64,000 nucleotides of DNA from Setaria digitata (Eukaryota > Nematoda > Chromadorea > Rhabditida > Setariidae). Numbering within the stretch: the first letter of the stretch is position 1; each line of letters opens with the position of its first letter. Made by a program: the position numbers and the translations under genes. The DNA is taken from NCBI GenBank assembly GCA_003640385.1, contig RCAB01000214.1, positions 36,543 through 100,542 of the forward strand, given 5' to 3'. Below the pieces are notes generated by a model. It was given only the letters and a program-made list of their open reading frames with translations. It was not told the origin of the DNA and searched no databases. Positions 27,082 through 41,390 of the stretch are shown here, piece by piece.

Positions 27082-30000
27082 TCACTCATCGCTAATGGCA
27101 TTTCGCTCGATGATCGTCGCTGTATTTCGAAATTTTTGATTATAAAAAAAAGCAACAACATCATATTTATTGCTTACCTGTTGTATTAGCAGATGGCAAA
27201 ACTGATGAGAATTCATTATTATCATATTCAAAATGTAACACTGAATCTAGATGGCCAGGGGAGTTACAGCTTGAAGGACACTGCACAATAATTGTTGGAG
27301 CTGATGATTGCATATTTTCCTGCAATAAAGGAAAGAAAATGATGGCAACAAATCCTTGTTAAATCTTTACTAAATATAGTAATTGGTTTTTTAAATAGTA
27401 AGTTTATTTTCTATTTTTGAAATGACTACTGATATTGTTGCTTCTATAGCTTTAATTTAATAGTAACTATTCAAGGCACTTTTACTGGTGCAAAAAAAGA
27501 AAAAAAAAAAAACAGCATTGACCTAACTTATTTGTTCTTGAATGTAGATAAAACTTCAGATTTATGAGAAAGTACTTAACAAACTTAAAGTGACTATCCA
27601 ATGATTAAGGGAAAATTTGGAACCTTACAACCCTTATTCACTAAAATCAGCGTATCAATCAGGCATTTTTCAACTGGACAGAAATCATATAAAAAAAAGT
27701 AGGTAAAAATGACAAAGGAAGAGAAAGAAAAGCAGATGGAAAAAAAAGGAGATTACTGTTATCACTGTTGTGTTATTATTTCGATATCAATGTCGAGAAC
27801 ATATTATGTAGCAAATTTACATAAAACATTATTGTAAATCCTACTGCACTAGGTCTGCAGCAAAGTCTGTATTTTTGCCCAAAATGAAGGAAAGACAAGT
27901 TGCATTTTATAACTGTTCCTTGCCATTTTGAAAATTGAATTGATTTATCGAACAGTCATTTACAGTGAGATAGGGTGATGGTACAGGTGTTGGAGTTGAT
28001 CCTGTTGAATGCATATCTTCCGATGGATGCTCGATCTGTTCATCATGTTCAAAGAATTCCGAATTTTTCTAGAAAAAAATTACAACAACACTCATTTCTC
28101 AAGAGGAACTTTGACCAGTTGCTTCGACGTTTCATTTGCTTGTTTAGTGCACCTTTGTGGTTCATCGCACTTTGAAATCACTGTATAATTAAGCTTTACT
28201 CTCAAAATTTCTTTATCAACATTCACGTCCTTTGTTTCTTCGAGAATTGTCACCAACTTATCACTGTATCTGTTCCGTTCGTTAAAAAATTTTTCAGTAC
28301 GCTTTTGAGGAATTCTTCACTTGAACTACTTTAAAAATTGCTAGGATCGATTCCATCTGAATGGCAATACTTGGTATATTTTAGTTAATATACAGCTGAA
28401 GTTTTGGAAAAAAATACTTGCAGATCCTTGAAATGATGAAAAATGTAAATGTGCAAAACTTACAGGATGACGCTCATGGAATTGGCTAGCGCTACATGTC
28501 GGAGTTTTCACTTCATAAGTACTGTGAAATATACCATAGTCGATTTGATAGGACCCGTTGCTGCGCTGATAAGTTACCAGCTTTTTGAATCTCAATTTTA
28601 AACAGAGTATCATCACAAACAATTTATTTCAAAAAAAAAAAAAATCGAATAACCAGCTGAAATTCAAACACTTATTAGTGTTACCGTTCGCTAATTGCCA
28701 AAAGTCTACTTACCTGTGACCCCAGAGAATTTCGCTAGGTAAATAGGATGTGCGTGCCTGAGCAGTCATTCCTGTGGACTCAACGATTCCTTCTAGAAGA
28801 ACGATTATTTCGAACTGAGCACTCAGCAGTACGGTTGAATCGTAATCATATAGAGGACTGTCACGGTCGATCACGTGACATAACGTAGTCGGCCATACCT
28901 AAACTCAACCAATGTTCATTCTCTCTAAAATTTTTGTAATTTACAAATATCCTAAATGGTGCTCTCGAATAAATAGAAATATTTACTTGCTGAATTAAAC
29001 AATTGAAACTGACTACCATTCATTTGTGTTATTCACTAATAAAAGTTGATAGTGAAAGAGTAAGATCAGGAAATGTTCGAAAGAGTTGCTGCTTCAGCAA
29101 AAGACACTTAGCATGATTCGAAAAATTACCAAAAAAATACGATCGTCATCCGTTGTGCTAGGACCTACTTTCATTTCATATTGATGTAACGGTTCAATCT
29201 AAACAAAAATTGATCATCACATAGCATTTTCCTAATCTCTCGAAAAGTTCAAAAACATTTTGCAGTTGCAGATGCCTCTCCTTTCTAATTTCAGGTTAAC
29301 GCGTCACATAGATGTGCTTCTGAAATTCCATCTTCTAGCACCACACTGAGATGCTGGATTAATTAACGAAGTGTTTCTACGCTACATATCAAAATATAAA
29401 GTGCAGGAAAAGCGAAACTTTACCTCTCCTTCTGCAGTTTCACGGTCCGTAATGAACTGCAATCGCACATGAGCTTCTACCAGGTGAGTATTGCGCATAT
29501 CGCCAACTCGACACAAAAAGCAGAATTGCCCGTCTCGCAAGCAAATTACTGCTTTTTCGCTGCAATTACAGATGTTTCATTCACCTGCTGGAGAAAGAAA
29601 AGACCCGATTTGTAATTTTGTAGTCGGTAATGAGACTTGACTAACTCTCGTCAACATCACTAATTGAAGTACTGAACCTGAAGATGATCGTTTCAGCCCG
29701 CTTCTTGGGTCGTGCCATCTTCGCAAACACAAGCCCCACCATAAAACTCTGGATCAAAAGAGCGCAAATACATTGAAGGCAAATTATTACACCGGCAATA
29801 GGACATTCTGTCGTAATGTACCTAAAATATTACTCTAAAAACTTCGTTATGATCCAGATGATAATCAAGACGACAATGATATTATTGGTGATGGTGGCAA
29901 AAATATTTATATGTAAATATGAAAATGATACATCAAAACAGCTAACTTTAAATATTGTGGCTCTCTCGTGAGGTGAGATAAGCGAACGAATCAAAATAGT

Positions 30001-31319
30001 GCTAGAAAGGTGCTCGTTAGAAATTCCGTTGAATAAATAGCATATTATTCATATGCTCTTAACTGGATGGGGAGATAATGAAATCCGGAAGAGATAACCT
30101 GTGTCCGTAACCAATTGTATGGTGTGTTTCAACAGCAAACAGGAATGATGAGAAGAAGGAGTCGATATTTTCGATGCAAACCGAATGATTTAATATATTG
30201 CTGTCTAACTGATCACGTATATCACCGTGTAAAACACTTGTAACATAGTAGAAACTAGCAAACACTGTCCAGCTAAAAATTTCCTTCATTAATTTAACTT
30301 TCATCATTCAATGTGAGCTAATTGAACATTGAACTTTGACTGCTTAATTTCCTTTATTTCTATTTTTAATTGCAAATATTTTTTCGAAAAAAAAGATGAA
30401 TTCTCTAGAAGAATGAATTCCAGAGTTTTACAGAGATTTACAGAGATAACTCTGCTTTTCATACTTGTTGTATAAACGTTTTTAATTGCATACTAGACTA
30501 GCCGTGAATAAGATATGTTCCTCAACTATACTAGAATTGAAGCCGTACAGGAATAGTGACTAATCTGAGGTTTCAACTAGTTTATATTCATACTGAAGAG
30601 CTCAATAATTGCATCCTTTTCCGGAAGAAAAATGGAATAGGTGGTACTTGATTAAAATTTTGATTATCTCATAATGGGACTTTCACGGGTTATTGGTAAT
30701 TAATAAACTGTTAATGAATTGATTCAGATACCAAAAAATTTGCCGTACCTCTTAAACGAGTGATGCAGTAATATGACGAAGACCATCAACGCAATCTTTT
30801 TCGAACTTATCTCAGGTGGAATCAAACAAGCCTACCTTAAGCCCCAAACGCTTGAATCCAGTTCTGAGCATAAACTTGACATCGTAATTTTTCGTTATTT
30901 TAATGATAACAGGAAGAGAATTAGACTGATTTAAATACCAACCTACTTATAAAAACAATAGCAAATATGACAAGCATATAGCGCCACTTGACATCAATCA
31001 TTGTAGTGAATATATCTCTGAAAGGTAAATGTTTAAGCGGAAAACAATATTCTTTTCTGGAATTTTGAATTTATGTGAAATGTGAGACACTTTTAAAGTT
31101 AATAAAATCAATGTAAATCGCGACTTTTGTGGCAAATAATTGAGGTTTATTAGAATAATTAGTCTTAACAGACCTTAGATATTGTCGATCCTTTTTAGGG
31201 ACATTTGTATTATAAACATTACAAATCCCGTTTTTGGCTATTAGTCTTGATTTTTTCATTTTTTTTGTCGTTTTTCGTGGTAATGATGTTGAATTCCGTC
31301 TTCCCGTAATTGCAGCCAT
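27082..31319 (-). CDS. Inward-rectifier potassium channel (Kir / IRK family)
   Basis: Two-helix potassium channel subunit of the plasma membrane, tetrameric. Exons on the minus strand: 31319-31174, 31017-30943, 30272-30099, 29821-29678, 29559-29424, 29198-29130, 28898-28714, 28590-28464, 28068-27964, 27319-27178, 27119-27082; about 446 residues. Visible: N-terminal [16 protein letters not shown] slide helix, M1, turret Cys, pore with [11 protein letters not shown] (filter TIGYG about 126-130, with the Glu/Arg pair kept), M2 from VIICLQC, then [12 protein letters not shown] with basic PIP2-contact residues, [36 protein letters not shown] and [10 protein letters not shown], all standard cytoplasmic Kir blocks. 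The M2 residue that sets rectification is Gln156, not Asp or Asn. The last exon is uncertain: the phase-correct reading stops after 12 residues, while another frame is open to a consensus donor. Which irk paralogue is not decided. Confidence 0.92.
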
Positions 31320-34300
31320 TGTGCGAAAACTTTCAGAAAGTGCATCTAGATAGTTTAATAACTTTTATATAAAGTATTTCAGAAATTTGAATCTCTATCA
31401 CCTAACGAAATAAGTTTTGATGAATTTTGGAGGATAATTTGCGAAAAATTATCTTTTAAATTTTTAGCCAAAACGGATGAAAAACGTTTGCAGAGGAGAT
31501 TTTTGGTGGTTTCGTACCTAAGCTCATTTTGCGTTTTTTTCTTGGCATTCTTGTTTTGCTGATTTCCGGAAATGCCGGAATTGATAACGTCATTGCTCTG
31601 AAACTGATGTCAATCGATGGACTGCATAAAGTAATCTTAAAGAAGAAAGGAGTTCACCTGCTGCTTAATTTTTTTTTCTGGTTTCTGTATCTCATTTCAC
31701 AGTTGAATTTTAGCGTAAACTTTTTGAAATATGCAAAAGTTTTCTCTCGATTTTAATTTTAATGCCGAGAAAATTATTTTTCAATCATTATTTCTTCGCA
31801 CATTCGCTTAAAATGAATTTCTGAGTTTTGAAGAAATTTTTGCCTGGAAAAAAAAAAAAAAGAATAATGAGCACAATTTGAGCAACATTTAGATTCATGA
31901 AAATGATGAAAGAAATAAATAGAAAGAATGGCTTTAATGTATTTTTATACCAACAGCTTAGCGATTTCATCTTTCAAGCTGTTCATATAATGAATAAAAG
32001 GTCTCAAAATGAAGTTTTTCCTTGCAACAAAATCAGCATTAATTTTTATGCTGAAATGCTACACCTTTTGCAACAACTTGGAAATTAAACAATGTTATCA
32101 CGAAGGAAACTTTGCACTGTTATTTCCGACCAATCAAGAAATTAACTTAGAACTAATCCAAATTTTTAGTTCAACAAGAACAAGCCTCATAATAATTTCC
32201 AGGTTGTATAAATATTTCAAAAGCCTTAGCAAATTTCATTCTTAGCTACTGAAATCGAACTATCCAATCACTTCGAGTACTGAAAGAAGCAAACAAACAT
32301 CTCGAATCTCGTTTAAGAAAAAGATACCGTAACTTTGAATTTACCAGTATAAATATAAGCTAAGTTATAGGTTTTGTCGAAGTTTCATCGAGAGCAAATT
32401 CTTAACTATTGAAGGACCAGTGCAAAAACAATGACTGAATAAATTTTGAAAGCATTGCGAAAATAATTATTAAATTAGGAACTTGAAACTTTTGAAAAAG
32501 TTAAAGTAAAAATTTCAAATAACCTTTGATTTTTAGCAAGAAGTCTTTTTTCCCCATAGGCACTGATATTTCTGACACGACAACCTTCAGCCATTTGTTG
32601 AATTTCACTTATTTCTGAACTGTTTTTAATTCGGTTCCATTGCAAATGGTTGATTATTGCAGGTTACACGAGCTAAAAATTCAAATGAAGTGTGGAATAT
32701 TTTAATGTTTTTTGATATTGGTGTAATTTTTCTTTCGAGCAGATCATCTCGCCAACTAGCAATACCTTCTCATTTTAAAGGGAAGGAACAGTAGCAGTTG
32801 AATAGTTTATGATAACATCACGGTATAATGATTTTGTTATACGGAAACTTGCTGATCAGTTATTGCACCACACACCAACTGAGTGAAAATCTCGTTTCTT
32901 GCTGCTTACATTACAAAGAATTTAGAATGCGTAGGAAAATAACAACAGAAATCACAAACATTCACTCATTGGTAAATAAATTAACTCTAAGCATCAGAAA
33001 TGAAATCAATGTGTGACTATCAGTGAAATGACGGAGTACAAAAGGCGTTGTATTTCGATTACCCAGGTATGCTGTTGTTAGCCACAGAAATAATTAGCAA
33101 TAACAATTTAGAAAAAAAAAAAAAAAAAAAAAAAAAACCCAACTATGACATTGAAGAAACAAATTGACATGTCTGTCATTTTGAACAGTAGACTTCTTGC
33201 AAATATTTCAGAATGAAAAATTAGCACAATAATTGCAAAAGTCATCATAAGCAACATCTATAATAAGTGGACCGAAGAGGAAATCAAAAACTAGTGGTAG
33301 TAAAGTGCCTCTCAGTCAAATAGTTCCAATGTTACAGATTAATCCATAGTTCCCCTCTTCCTATCAATATATTATTGTTCAATATTATAAACTAAATGTA
33401 TTTACAATAATTATTGCAATTTTTGCTCCGTTATCTGAGCAACAACCTTGTTCCTGATATTACGAGTTTATAAAATTTCAATTTTAATGAAAAAAAAAAA
33501 ATATTCCTTCCATCTTTCCTCTAGCATTCTCTGTGATTTAGAATATGTAACGATTAGAAATTTATTAGAAGCAGTAAGCCACATTATATTAATCACCTAT
33601 GTCGTTATGCATTAGACGTGGTGATAAGGTGAACGAACATATTCTGAATGTTGAATCTTTTGCCAATACTTTTTAAGTTTCACACACTCATTTTCTGCAC
33701 GACATTTGCGCGTATCGAATTTTTTTTTTTTTTTGTCATACATGATGCTCATAGAAACTCAGCTTTAAGACATTTTACTCATAATTATATTTACTCTCTC
33801 AACGTTGCTATAAAACAACACACTTTAGTACCACTAAAAAAAAGAAGAAAATAGTCGTAAAATAACGTTAGAGTAAATACAATTACGAGCAAAATGTCTA
33901 AAAGCCACATTTGTATAGCATCACATGTGCCTAAAACATTCCACATGCGCAGATCCATGCATAAATTTATATTTTATTAGATTTTCCAGAAATTGTTATA
34001 TTTTTCAAGGAGAAATAAAAAGAAAAAATTAGAAGTGGTAAAGAAGTGGTGAAGTGCATCTTAACCAGAAAACTAATTGAACCATCTATTTTAATGGCTC
34101 AACTCTTGAGCTCAGTTCGAATTAAACCAATCAATGATAAAACGTGTTCGATTTAAATTGCGTTGCATGTTAAGATCTAACTGCATTTCTGTTCAGGTAT
34201 TTTTTGAACAAATTTTGCGATAAGCTTATGAAAACAATATCTATGATTTTTTAAAAGACTCCGTTGTGCTTTCTTCATTTTTTTGTGTCTTCGTATCCTT

Positions 34301-37300
34301 GCGACTTATTAATGTAAAAATTAAAATATTCCCAGTACACATAGTTCAAAATATAAAGATCTAATGAAATAGGCTGACAGATCAGTGCAGCAATTAAGAA
34401 TAAAGTATCCACAAGGTAAAAAAGAATAGATTATCCAGTAAAGCCCTAAATAAATATCATACACAGGATAGCTAATTTACGCAAATATAAATTAGTAAAA
34501 ATGTTGCAGTAAAATTTACTTTACGTGTGAAGAAATCATTTTACCAAGCCAAGAGTTGATTGACTGTTAAAAAGCTGTCCAATTTCCGGGAAAAATAGAC
34601 ATAAACTTTAGGAAGCGCAATTCACTGAAGAATGTAAAGCTAATAAATTCCCCTCACCAATAATATTTTTAATTTTTAGCTAGCAAGGAAATAAATTTTT
34701 GGTCATGTAGAGATAAAGCAAAAGTTTGGATGCATATATATATACATATATATATTTAAGAAATCTAAGGCTATCTATCGCTCAGTGTAATCTTCCTTGG
34801 ATAGAATAATTGCGGAACAACAGAAATGGAAGAGCAGCTGTATTTGTAATTGAAATGGAAGGGTTGACACCATTGAAAAAAAAAAAAAAAAAAAAAAAAG
34901 CTTGCATAATGGCTTTGGAAAATCCATCGTTTCTAGAAATATTTCCAAGTTTGATTTTACATAACGATGAAATCTTACAGAAATTTTGAATGACCTAGTA
35001 AGTGTTAAACAATTACGAAATTAATTAATTTGAAATATGAAAAAAAAAAAGAAAAGAATTGAAAAATTTCCAGAGGAAAAGAGGATAGGAGGGAGCACTT
35101 TTCATTTTCTCGACTCTGTAATATACGGTCAAGATTTCAACTATTAAGCAAAGATTTCTTTTGATTTATAGAGCATATGGCCAAGATTTTTTGATAACCA
35201 TTAATGAGTACAGTAAGGTTTTGAAACTGCTTCACATGATTGTTATATATTTCCATAAATCTGTTTTCCGTTTCTTTTTCGTTTTTCTTTTGGTTAGCAA
35301 AAAATTTTTCCAACAGTTCAAGTTGCACTTGAATTTCAAACTGAGATATTTCAAAATTAGTTCTTTTTGAAAAAAAAAAAAAAAAGTTTCACTGCTGATC
35401 TGTCAATTAATGTCTAAAAGAATGCGACGTGAATAATGGATAAAAGTAAAAGTCAAGTAGACAAAACAGATTAATGGAATAGGGCGATTTAAAAGAAGTG
35501 AGAAATTGATTCAAAAGAACAAAGGGAGATAGATCAGAGAAAGAATAAATGTTTATGAAAGCGTAGTTTGTGTTATAAGTGGCTTCTTGGATAGCAACTA
35601 CCGAGAATATACCCAACAAGCTTCAAAATTATCTTCTAATGCTTAATTAATCATTTTGAAATACATGTTACCAAGATTTTAATACTTTAACGCAAGCTTT
35701 TATCTTCTGCTGTTGCAGTTCATTTAGACATATGTTTTAAATGACAAAATGAAATTAAATTATTCGATAGCTTAGGCGAAATGAAAATGTAAAGGACACG
35801 AAGAATTGGGAAAATCACTCGCTGCTCTATTGTTTTATTTTTTGATCAAATTAACAATAGCGACTAATTGTTAGGCTTATATATTTGCCCATCTTTCCAC
35901 ATAATTCGCTTACTTTTCAATTCACTTTTCATCATACTTTTTGGAGTGAGTTAGTGAAGATATTACAAAATTTTGAAAACTTATCGGAATTTTGAAATTA
36001 TGAACCATGTATCTGATAAGTGCAGTAGTAATAATTGTCATGATTTGAAATGTGGTACTTCTCTGCACAGCAGGGAGTTATCAGGTCCCCAAACATGAGC
36101 CATCATTACTTGGTTCTTCACTTATAAATTAGTTACATTTAAGCAACAATGTCCGCATTATCTTGAATGAAACCTGATGAATCAACCAACTACGCTAATT
36201 TTAACTAACTATCCGAGGAACCTTTGGAAAAGAGACCATTATGCGGTGCCAATTGCTAATTGCTTAACCCATTAATGCCTAGTTTTTTACTTTTTTTTTA
36301 TTTTTAAATAGTAGTCCAATCAATCATAAAAATATTTTTCAGGTAAGCATCTCTAGAATTCATTTTCTCTTAAGGACTCTGCGTTCGAATCCTTCATATT
36401 TCCGGCAAACTTTCGTACATTTCCTTGTTCACAAATACACTACCTCCACGTGCATAAATATACAGTACGAAGAATCCAGAAATCATTTAAACATTCTACA
36501 TCTTTTTCTTGATATAACAGCTAGATGAAACTGCCAACTACTTACCGCTCGAACTCATCATTTCAGTGCCGCAAAGAAGTTTTTGAAAATGTACTGTACC
36601 CTTATTTCGATGCTTTTAAGTAGTTATTCAAGCAACATCGCAAACAAGTTTGATAATGACGTAGTTCAGGGATATCATTTCTAATTAGATAGTTTTATCA
36701 TTTCTCAATTTCGAATCCAAAGAAAAAATTCACTTTTTTTTTTCTCTTTAACACCAAGAAAAACTTCGCTTTTCATCAGGCCTTTTCATTTATTGGTATC
36801 TTCAGTGCAGTGAAAAGATTAGAAGAAAATGAATTAACTATTGATAAAATGAAAAGAAGCAATATTTATAGAAAAGTGTGCCCTGAAGGCAAGGTTTTTA
36901 CCTTATACAGTGTATTTCTGATCAGACTACGAAAATTGAAACGTGATATAACAAATCTTAAAATGATATTATGAGGAGTGAATTTGTAACATATTACTGG
37001 TTTTTTTTTTTTTTTTTCTTTTTACGGTAATCCGACTTTTCTCAAATGCAAATGAATTGTAAGCAAAAAAGCTCAGAATTTCAGGGAAAAAAAAAAAAAA
37101 AAAGGGAACCCACCGCGATTGCTAGTGTTGTGCTCAATATAACACGAAAAGGAGGAGTAGGGAAAGAGATGGTGGCTTAGATCTTTTGGATTTAAAAAGT
37201 AAAGCAACGAAAGTGAAGGTGAGAAGGGGACCAGAAAATTCATTAGCATAGAGATTCATCATCTCAAATTTTTGTTAAAGTTTATTAAAATTTACAATTA

Positions 37301-40300
37301 CCCCATCTGTTTGTTATTTCCAAGCCAAGCTTAACAAGAAAGAAGTAACAACTGATATTAAAATAAAATACATCTCCAAAAATTTGCGAATAAATGAACT
37401 TCATTTAGAAATGGCGTTGAAAATACGAAGAGATATATTCCTGAAAGCTTGAAATAGGTCAAGAATACATCGCCGTATGTTTTCAGGTAGCTGAGATTAA
37501 ACTACCAAGTATCCAGAGCAGTAATCAAATAAGCATTTATTTGCATGAAATGATTTGGCATTGGTCTTTATATTCAATATCTAGCCGTGTTCCATCTATC
37601 TAGTCATATTTGGAGATGTTGTAGTTGGGAGAGAGTGATGAATGCAGGCCAGAAAAATTTCTGCATTTTAACAATAATTTGTGCAAGTAAGCAAAGAATA
37701 ATAATTTTTCAATTTAACAGCAATAATGAATTACACAACTGTTGTTTACAACAACAACATGTTAAGTAGTAGGAATATTAAAACCAATAAATTATAAAGA
37801 AACACTATTTGACAACTATTTATAAAATGTCGCATGATAGGGAGGTAAGTTTGGAGCAGGAATAATCACGAAGAGTTTCTCTTCCTGGAAATGCTTGTAG
37901 AAATATTCGATGGGGCTAATTTATAAGAAGCGAGGAAGAAATATAGCATAACTTGTGATTTCTGAATCGCAATTCACTGAATTTTTTGTGCAAAGTGTAT
38001 GGCGAACTGAAATGAGGCCTGAACATATAGCAGAAAATCATCCTAATCCTTAATTCATGATAAGAGAGAATTGAATCTCTTAGTTTCCCACTTCACATTC
38101 TTCTATCCGCTACGTAACCTAATCTCACTCCATTCCAGCTAGTGTGATGAAGTAAGAAGTCTGGTCAGATAAGCGTATCTAGTAGACTCTGCAAATGGCT
38201 TTTGCTCTCCGTCCATAAAAAAAACTATCTGATTCTAAAGTAGAGGGTTAAGTGTGATACTAGGGAATAAGACAAAGCAAGAGTAAAGCCCCGATAATGC
38301 ATTAGTTAGCAAAAATTGATAGTAAATTCTTGATATTAAGGGCCAACACTATTAAAACTTCCAAACAGTGTTTTTGAAACGACTTAGAAATTTCAGATTA
38401 TTCGAAGCTTCAAGATAACATATCTGTTGTAATGAACATCTAGTCTGTTTTTCTAATATCTTTCTTAAAATCAAGTGTACTCAGGCGGCACCATAAAAAT
38501 TTCATGCCTCTAAGCGTCAAGCTTATCAGAATCCAGAAGCACCCACAACACAGCTAATCCAGATCTCATCCATCACTTTACGCTTATTCTACAGCTGTTA
38601 AATTGTTTTAGAATTATCATCTATCACTAGACTGGTAATTTTTCGCTGCTTTCTTTGAATTTACCTATATGATACAGGAGTAATGTATGAAATGTTTATT
38701 CATTTAAATTTAATAAAGTTAAATTTTCTTTTCAAAAGAAAACTATAAAAGAGGATTGGATAAACAGGATTCAGATGTAAAATTCACGAGATTTACAAAG
38801 GCACTTTGAACAACAGTTTGCAAAAGACAAGAGAAAGTAAATTATATTTTCCCTCTTTCTGTTATGTTGATTCAGCACTGTATGACAAAATACTTCATCA
38901 TTTGTTGGTGACACTTATTACTTCCTCTCAATAATGAGCATCACTGAAAGCTATGCAGATTTATGTGTTAGATCTTTGAAATAAAATATTGTTGAACAAA
39001 TAAAAAAAAACCGTCCGTATCTAAATTGAAACTAATAACAAATTTATAAAAGCATGAATTAAAATGATTTTATTTGTCTTCCAGCAAAGAAAAATCAATC
39101 CTAAATTAAAAAGAAGTAATTTGAGCCTTGTATATTTAGCATCATATTGGATTCCCCTCTGACTTCTTATCTTCAATGTAAGGATTCACTAATGGAACAA
39201 ACAAACTAACCATCGAAAAAAAATGGATCAGCTGTCTCGAAATAAGGAAGCATACAAATTGGATGAAATTCTGGTCAAGGTTGCATGAGAAGTTGGATGT
39301 TTCGTTTAAAAAACCATTGGCGAAAGTTTCCACTTTAATCATGGAAATAAGGAAATAAATAGCTGAATGACAGAGTGTACTCATAGGAATATTACATATA
39401 TTCTAAGAGATGGGCAACATATTATAATCTCAATGAGGTTAACGGGTTTTAGCTAATACAATGTAATTACTTACAAAATAAAGCAAACCAGACGTCTAGA
39501 GTCAGCTAGATTATTCAGAGTTAGGTCTGTCCGGATTTCGATAGGCCTGATTTCATCCTCACTGCTATTTGTCCATTATGTTACGGAATGGTCCTAGTCC
39601 ATTTAATTAAATTCGTATTTGCCTGGCTACTTTTCTGACTGCTGCAAACACCTCTTATCTCTTCGACATCTACAACTATGCCTAGAACTATTTTATAATT
39701 AAATTTCAAAAATATCAATTTGGTGAGTCCCCAACTCCCAATAATCACATCAATCTTGACTCTAAACGCATTTGATGCACTAACTATCACTTTACTATCA
39801 GGATCCAATTTTTAAGCTTTGCTGCGAAAAAAGAATCCATTCACTCATAAAATGAAAAAGTTTTAAAAAAGAAATGAAATAATCTCAAAACAATCTTCGT
39901 TGAGAAAATAAGCCTCGTGTTAAAATAAATAATATCCAGTTAAGTAGGACAGTGAAGAAATTGGCAATAAGTCAACAAACTGGAAATAACGAAAGGAAAC
40001 TGACCGCTTATAGCCTTTTACGAAGCCTTCAATTCATCTTTTTATTTTAGCTTGGAAATATTACTGTCATCTATTTTTCCTTTTCAATCTTAAAAGACGC
40101 TACGGTCAACATGGGACATGAAGAAACAAGTATTTGAATTTGCTAAATCGTTATGCTTCCTTTAATATATACTTCTTCAGCAAAACCAAACAACCAGAGA
40201 AACTACAATACCTTCACAAAAACTAGGCAAATAATTTGAACATTAAAGATCATGAAACAGCTTGTCAATTGAGCCAAGTAAGGCAGCTAACTTCGTGTAA

Positions 40301-40699
40301 GACAAGAAATGGGAATTAGTATAGAATCGGATCTTGAATTCGCTACAATATTTCAATCATCCAAAAAAATATAAGTAAACTGATTCTGGAGTTGCGATGC
40401 ATGCCTTAACGAGTCGTTTTTTTTTCTTCACTTTCGAAGCCCCTTGCAATGCACCCAGAACTGAAAAACACACGGCAAAATTTTTTAATATTGGCACCAA
40501 ATAAGCTAAAATATATTTATAACAAACTGAACAAAAAGACCATTGCACAGGACCTGCTGATGGAACCGGAAACATCAATCTTGCGAAAAGAACTTCGGTC
40601 ATTAAGCTTCAACAAGCAACTGGAATGGTTCGCTGAAGCATAGATGTAAGAGTACTTGAACATCTCTCAAAAATGGTTTCCATCACCTTTCCTTCATAT
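31320..40699. other. Gene desert, about 9.4 kb
   Basis: AT-rich with several 18-26 base A or T runs (for example 33112-33137 and 34876-34899) and short TA repeats near 34735-34756. I found no exon series with splice sites and matching phase on either strand. It probably includes the channel promoter (left end) and long-range regulatory sequence. Confidence 0.45.
33112..33137 (+). repeat. A26 homopolymer
   Basis: Twenty-six consecutive A. A similar A24 run is at 34876-34899 and a T27 run at 45413-45439. Confidence 0.9.
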
Positions 40700-40701
40700 A
40701 T

Positions 40702-41056
40702 TATAGCCAGCAATTCGAGGGATTGCTAGGACAGGTAGCAGCCTATTACGGTGTTTAACTGAAGTTGGTACTGCTTCGATAGTTTCTCAAATAAACAGCA
40801 ATTCAGTCATCCAGCTGCTACCCTCGTCTCTTCTTTTAATCAGTGCAGTTCACTATTCACCTTCCACCGTTTGGATATTGTACATTCTCGAATTTCATTT
40901 TCAAAAAATCTCCGTCCAGTGCTAACGAAGGGCCATTTCAAATCAGCGCTGAACCCATCACTCATTTCGACAAGTTCAGTGACTACTATTCATAATCATA
41001 TCGTGGACGATATTTCTAACGCCAAAAAACATTCGCTAACTGAACTGACTGTTTAA
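40702..41056 (+). other. Coding-like segment, unidentified
   Basis: After an acceptor-like TTATAG the frame beginning AIRGIARTGSSLLRCLTEVG stays open about 70 codons. An overlapping second frame from about 40800 runs SRISFSKNLRPVLTKGHFK to a stop at 41054-41056. Both look more protein-like than the surroundings, and they could be one reading frame broken by a shift or a small intron. I recognise no family. A third open stretch with a similar look (40449-40643, ending NKQLEWFAEA) lies just upstream but does not join in phase. Confidence 0.25.
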
Positions 41057-41390
41057 GTCCAACATACAATGGTGTATACGGATTCAGAAACTATGTCCTG
41101 CTATAGTTTCACATTAACCAGTTTGTTTCTGGGAAATGTTGAGATACATCGGGACATTCGAAGTTTCGGATATACATGTGTAACTGCAGCATCCTACCCG
41201 TCCAGACAGTTACTTTTTCTCCATTTCCTTTCGTGCTTTTCGTTCTGTTCAATAGCAAACATTATCCAAATTTGAAAATCTTTTCTAGCATCTCCTGCGT
41301 GAACGATGACCTTTGCAGAAAAGCTTAATTGGATCATCAGCATTACAACTACAATTCACAATTATTATTCATTTTATAGTTGTGATATCT

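Noticed and set aside
39581..39808. Minus-strand frame with KIDVIIGSW, faintly like a retroelement aspartic protease
   Set aside because: Too short and weak, and no reverse transcriptase or repeat ends nearby.
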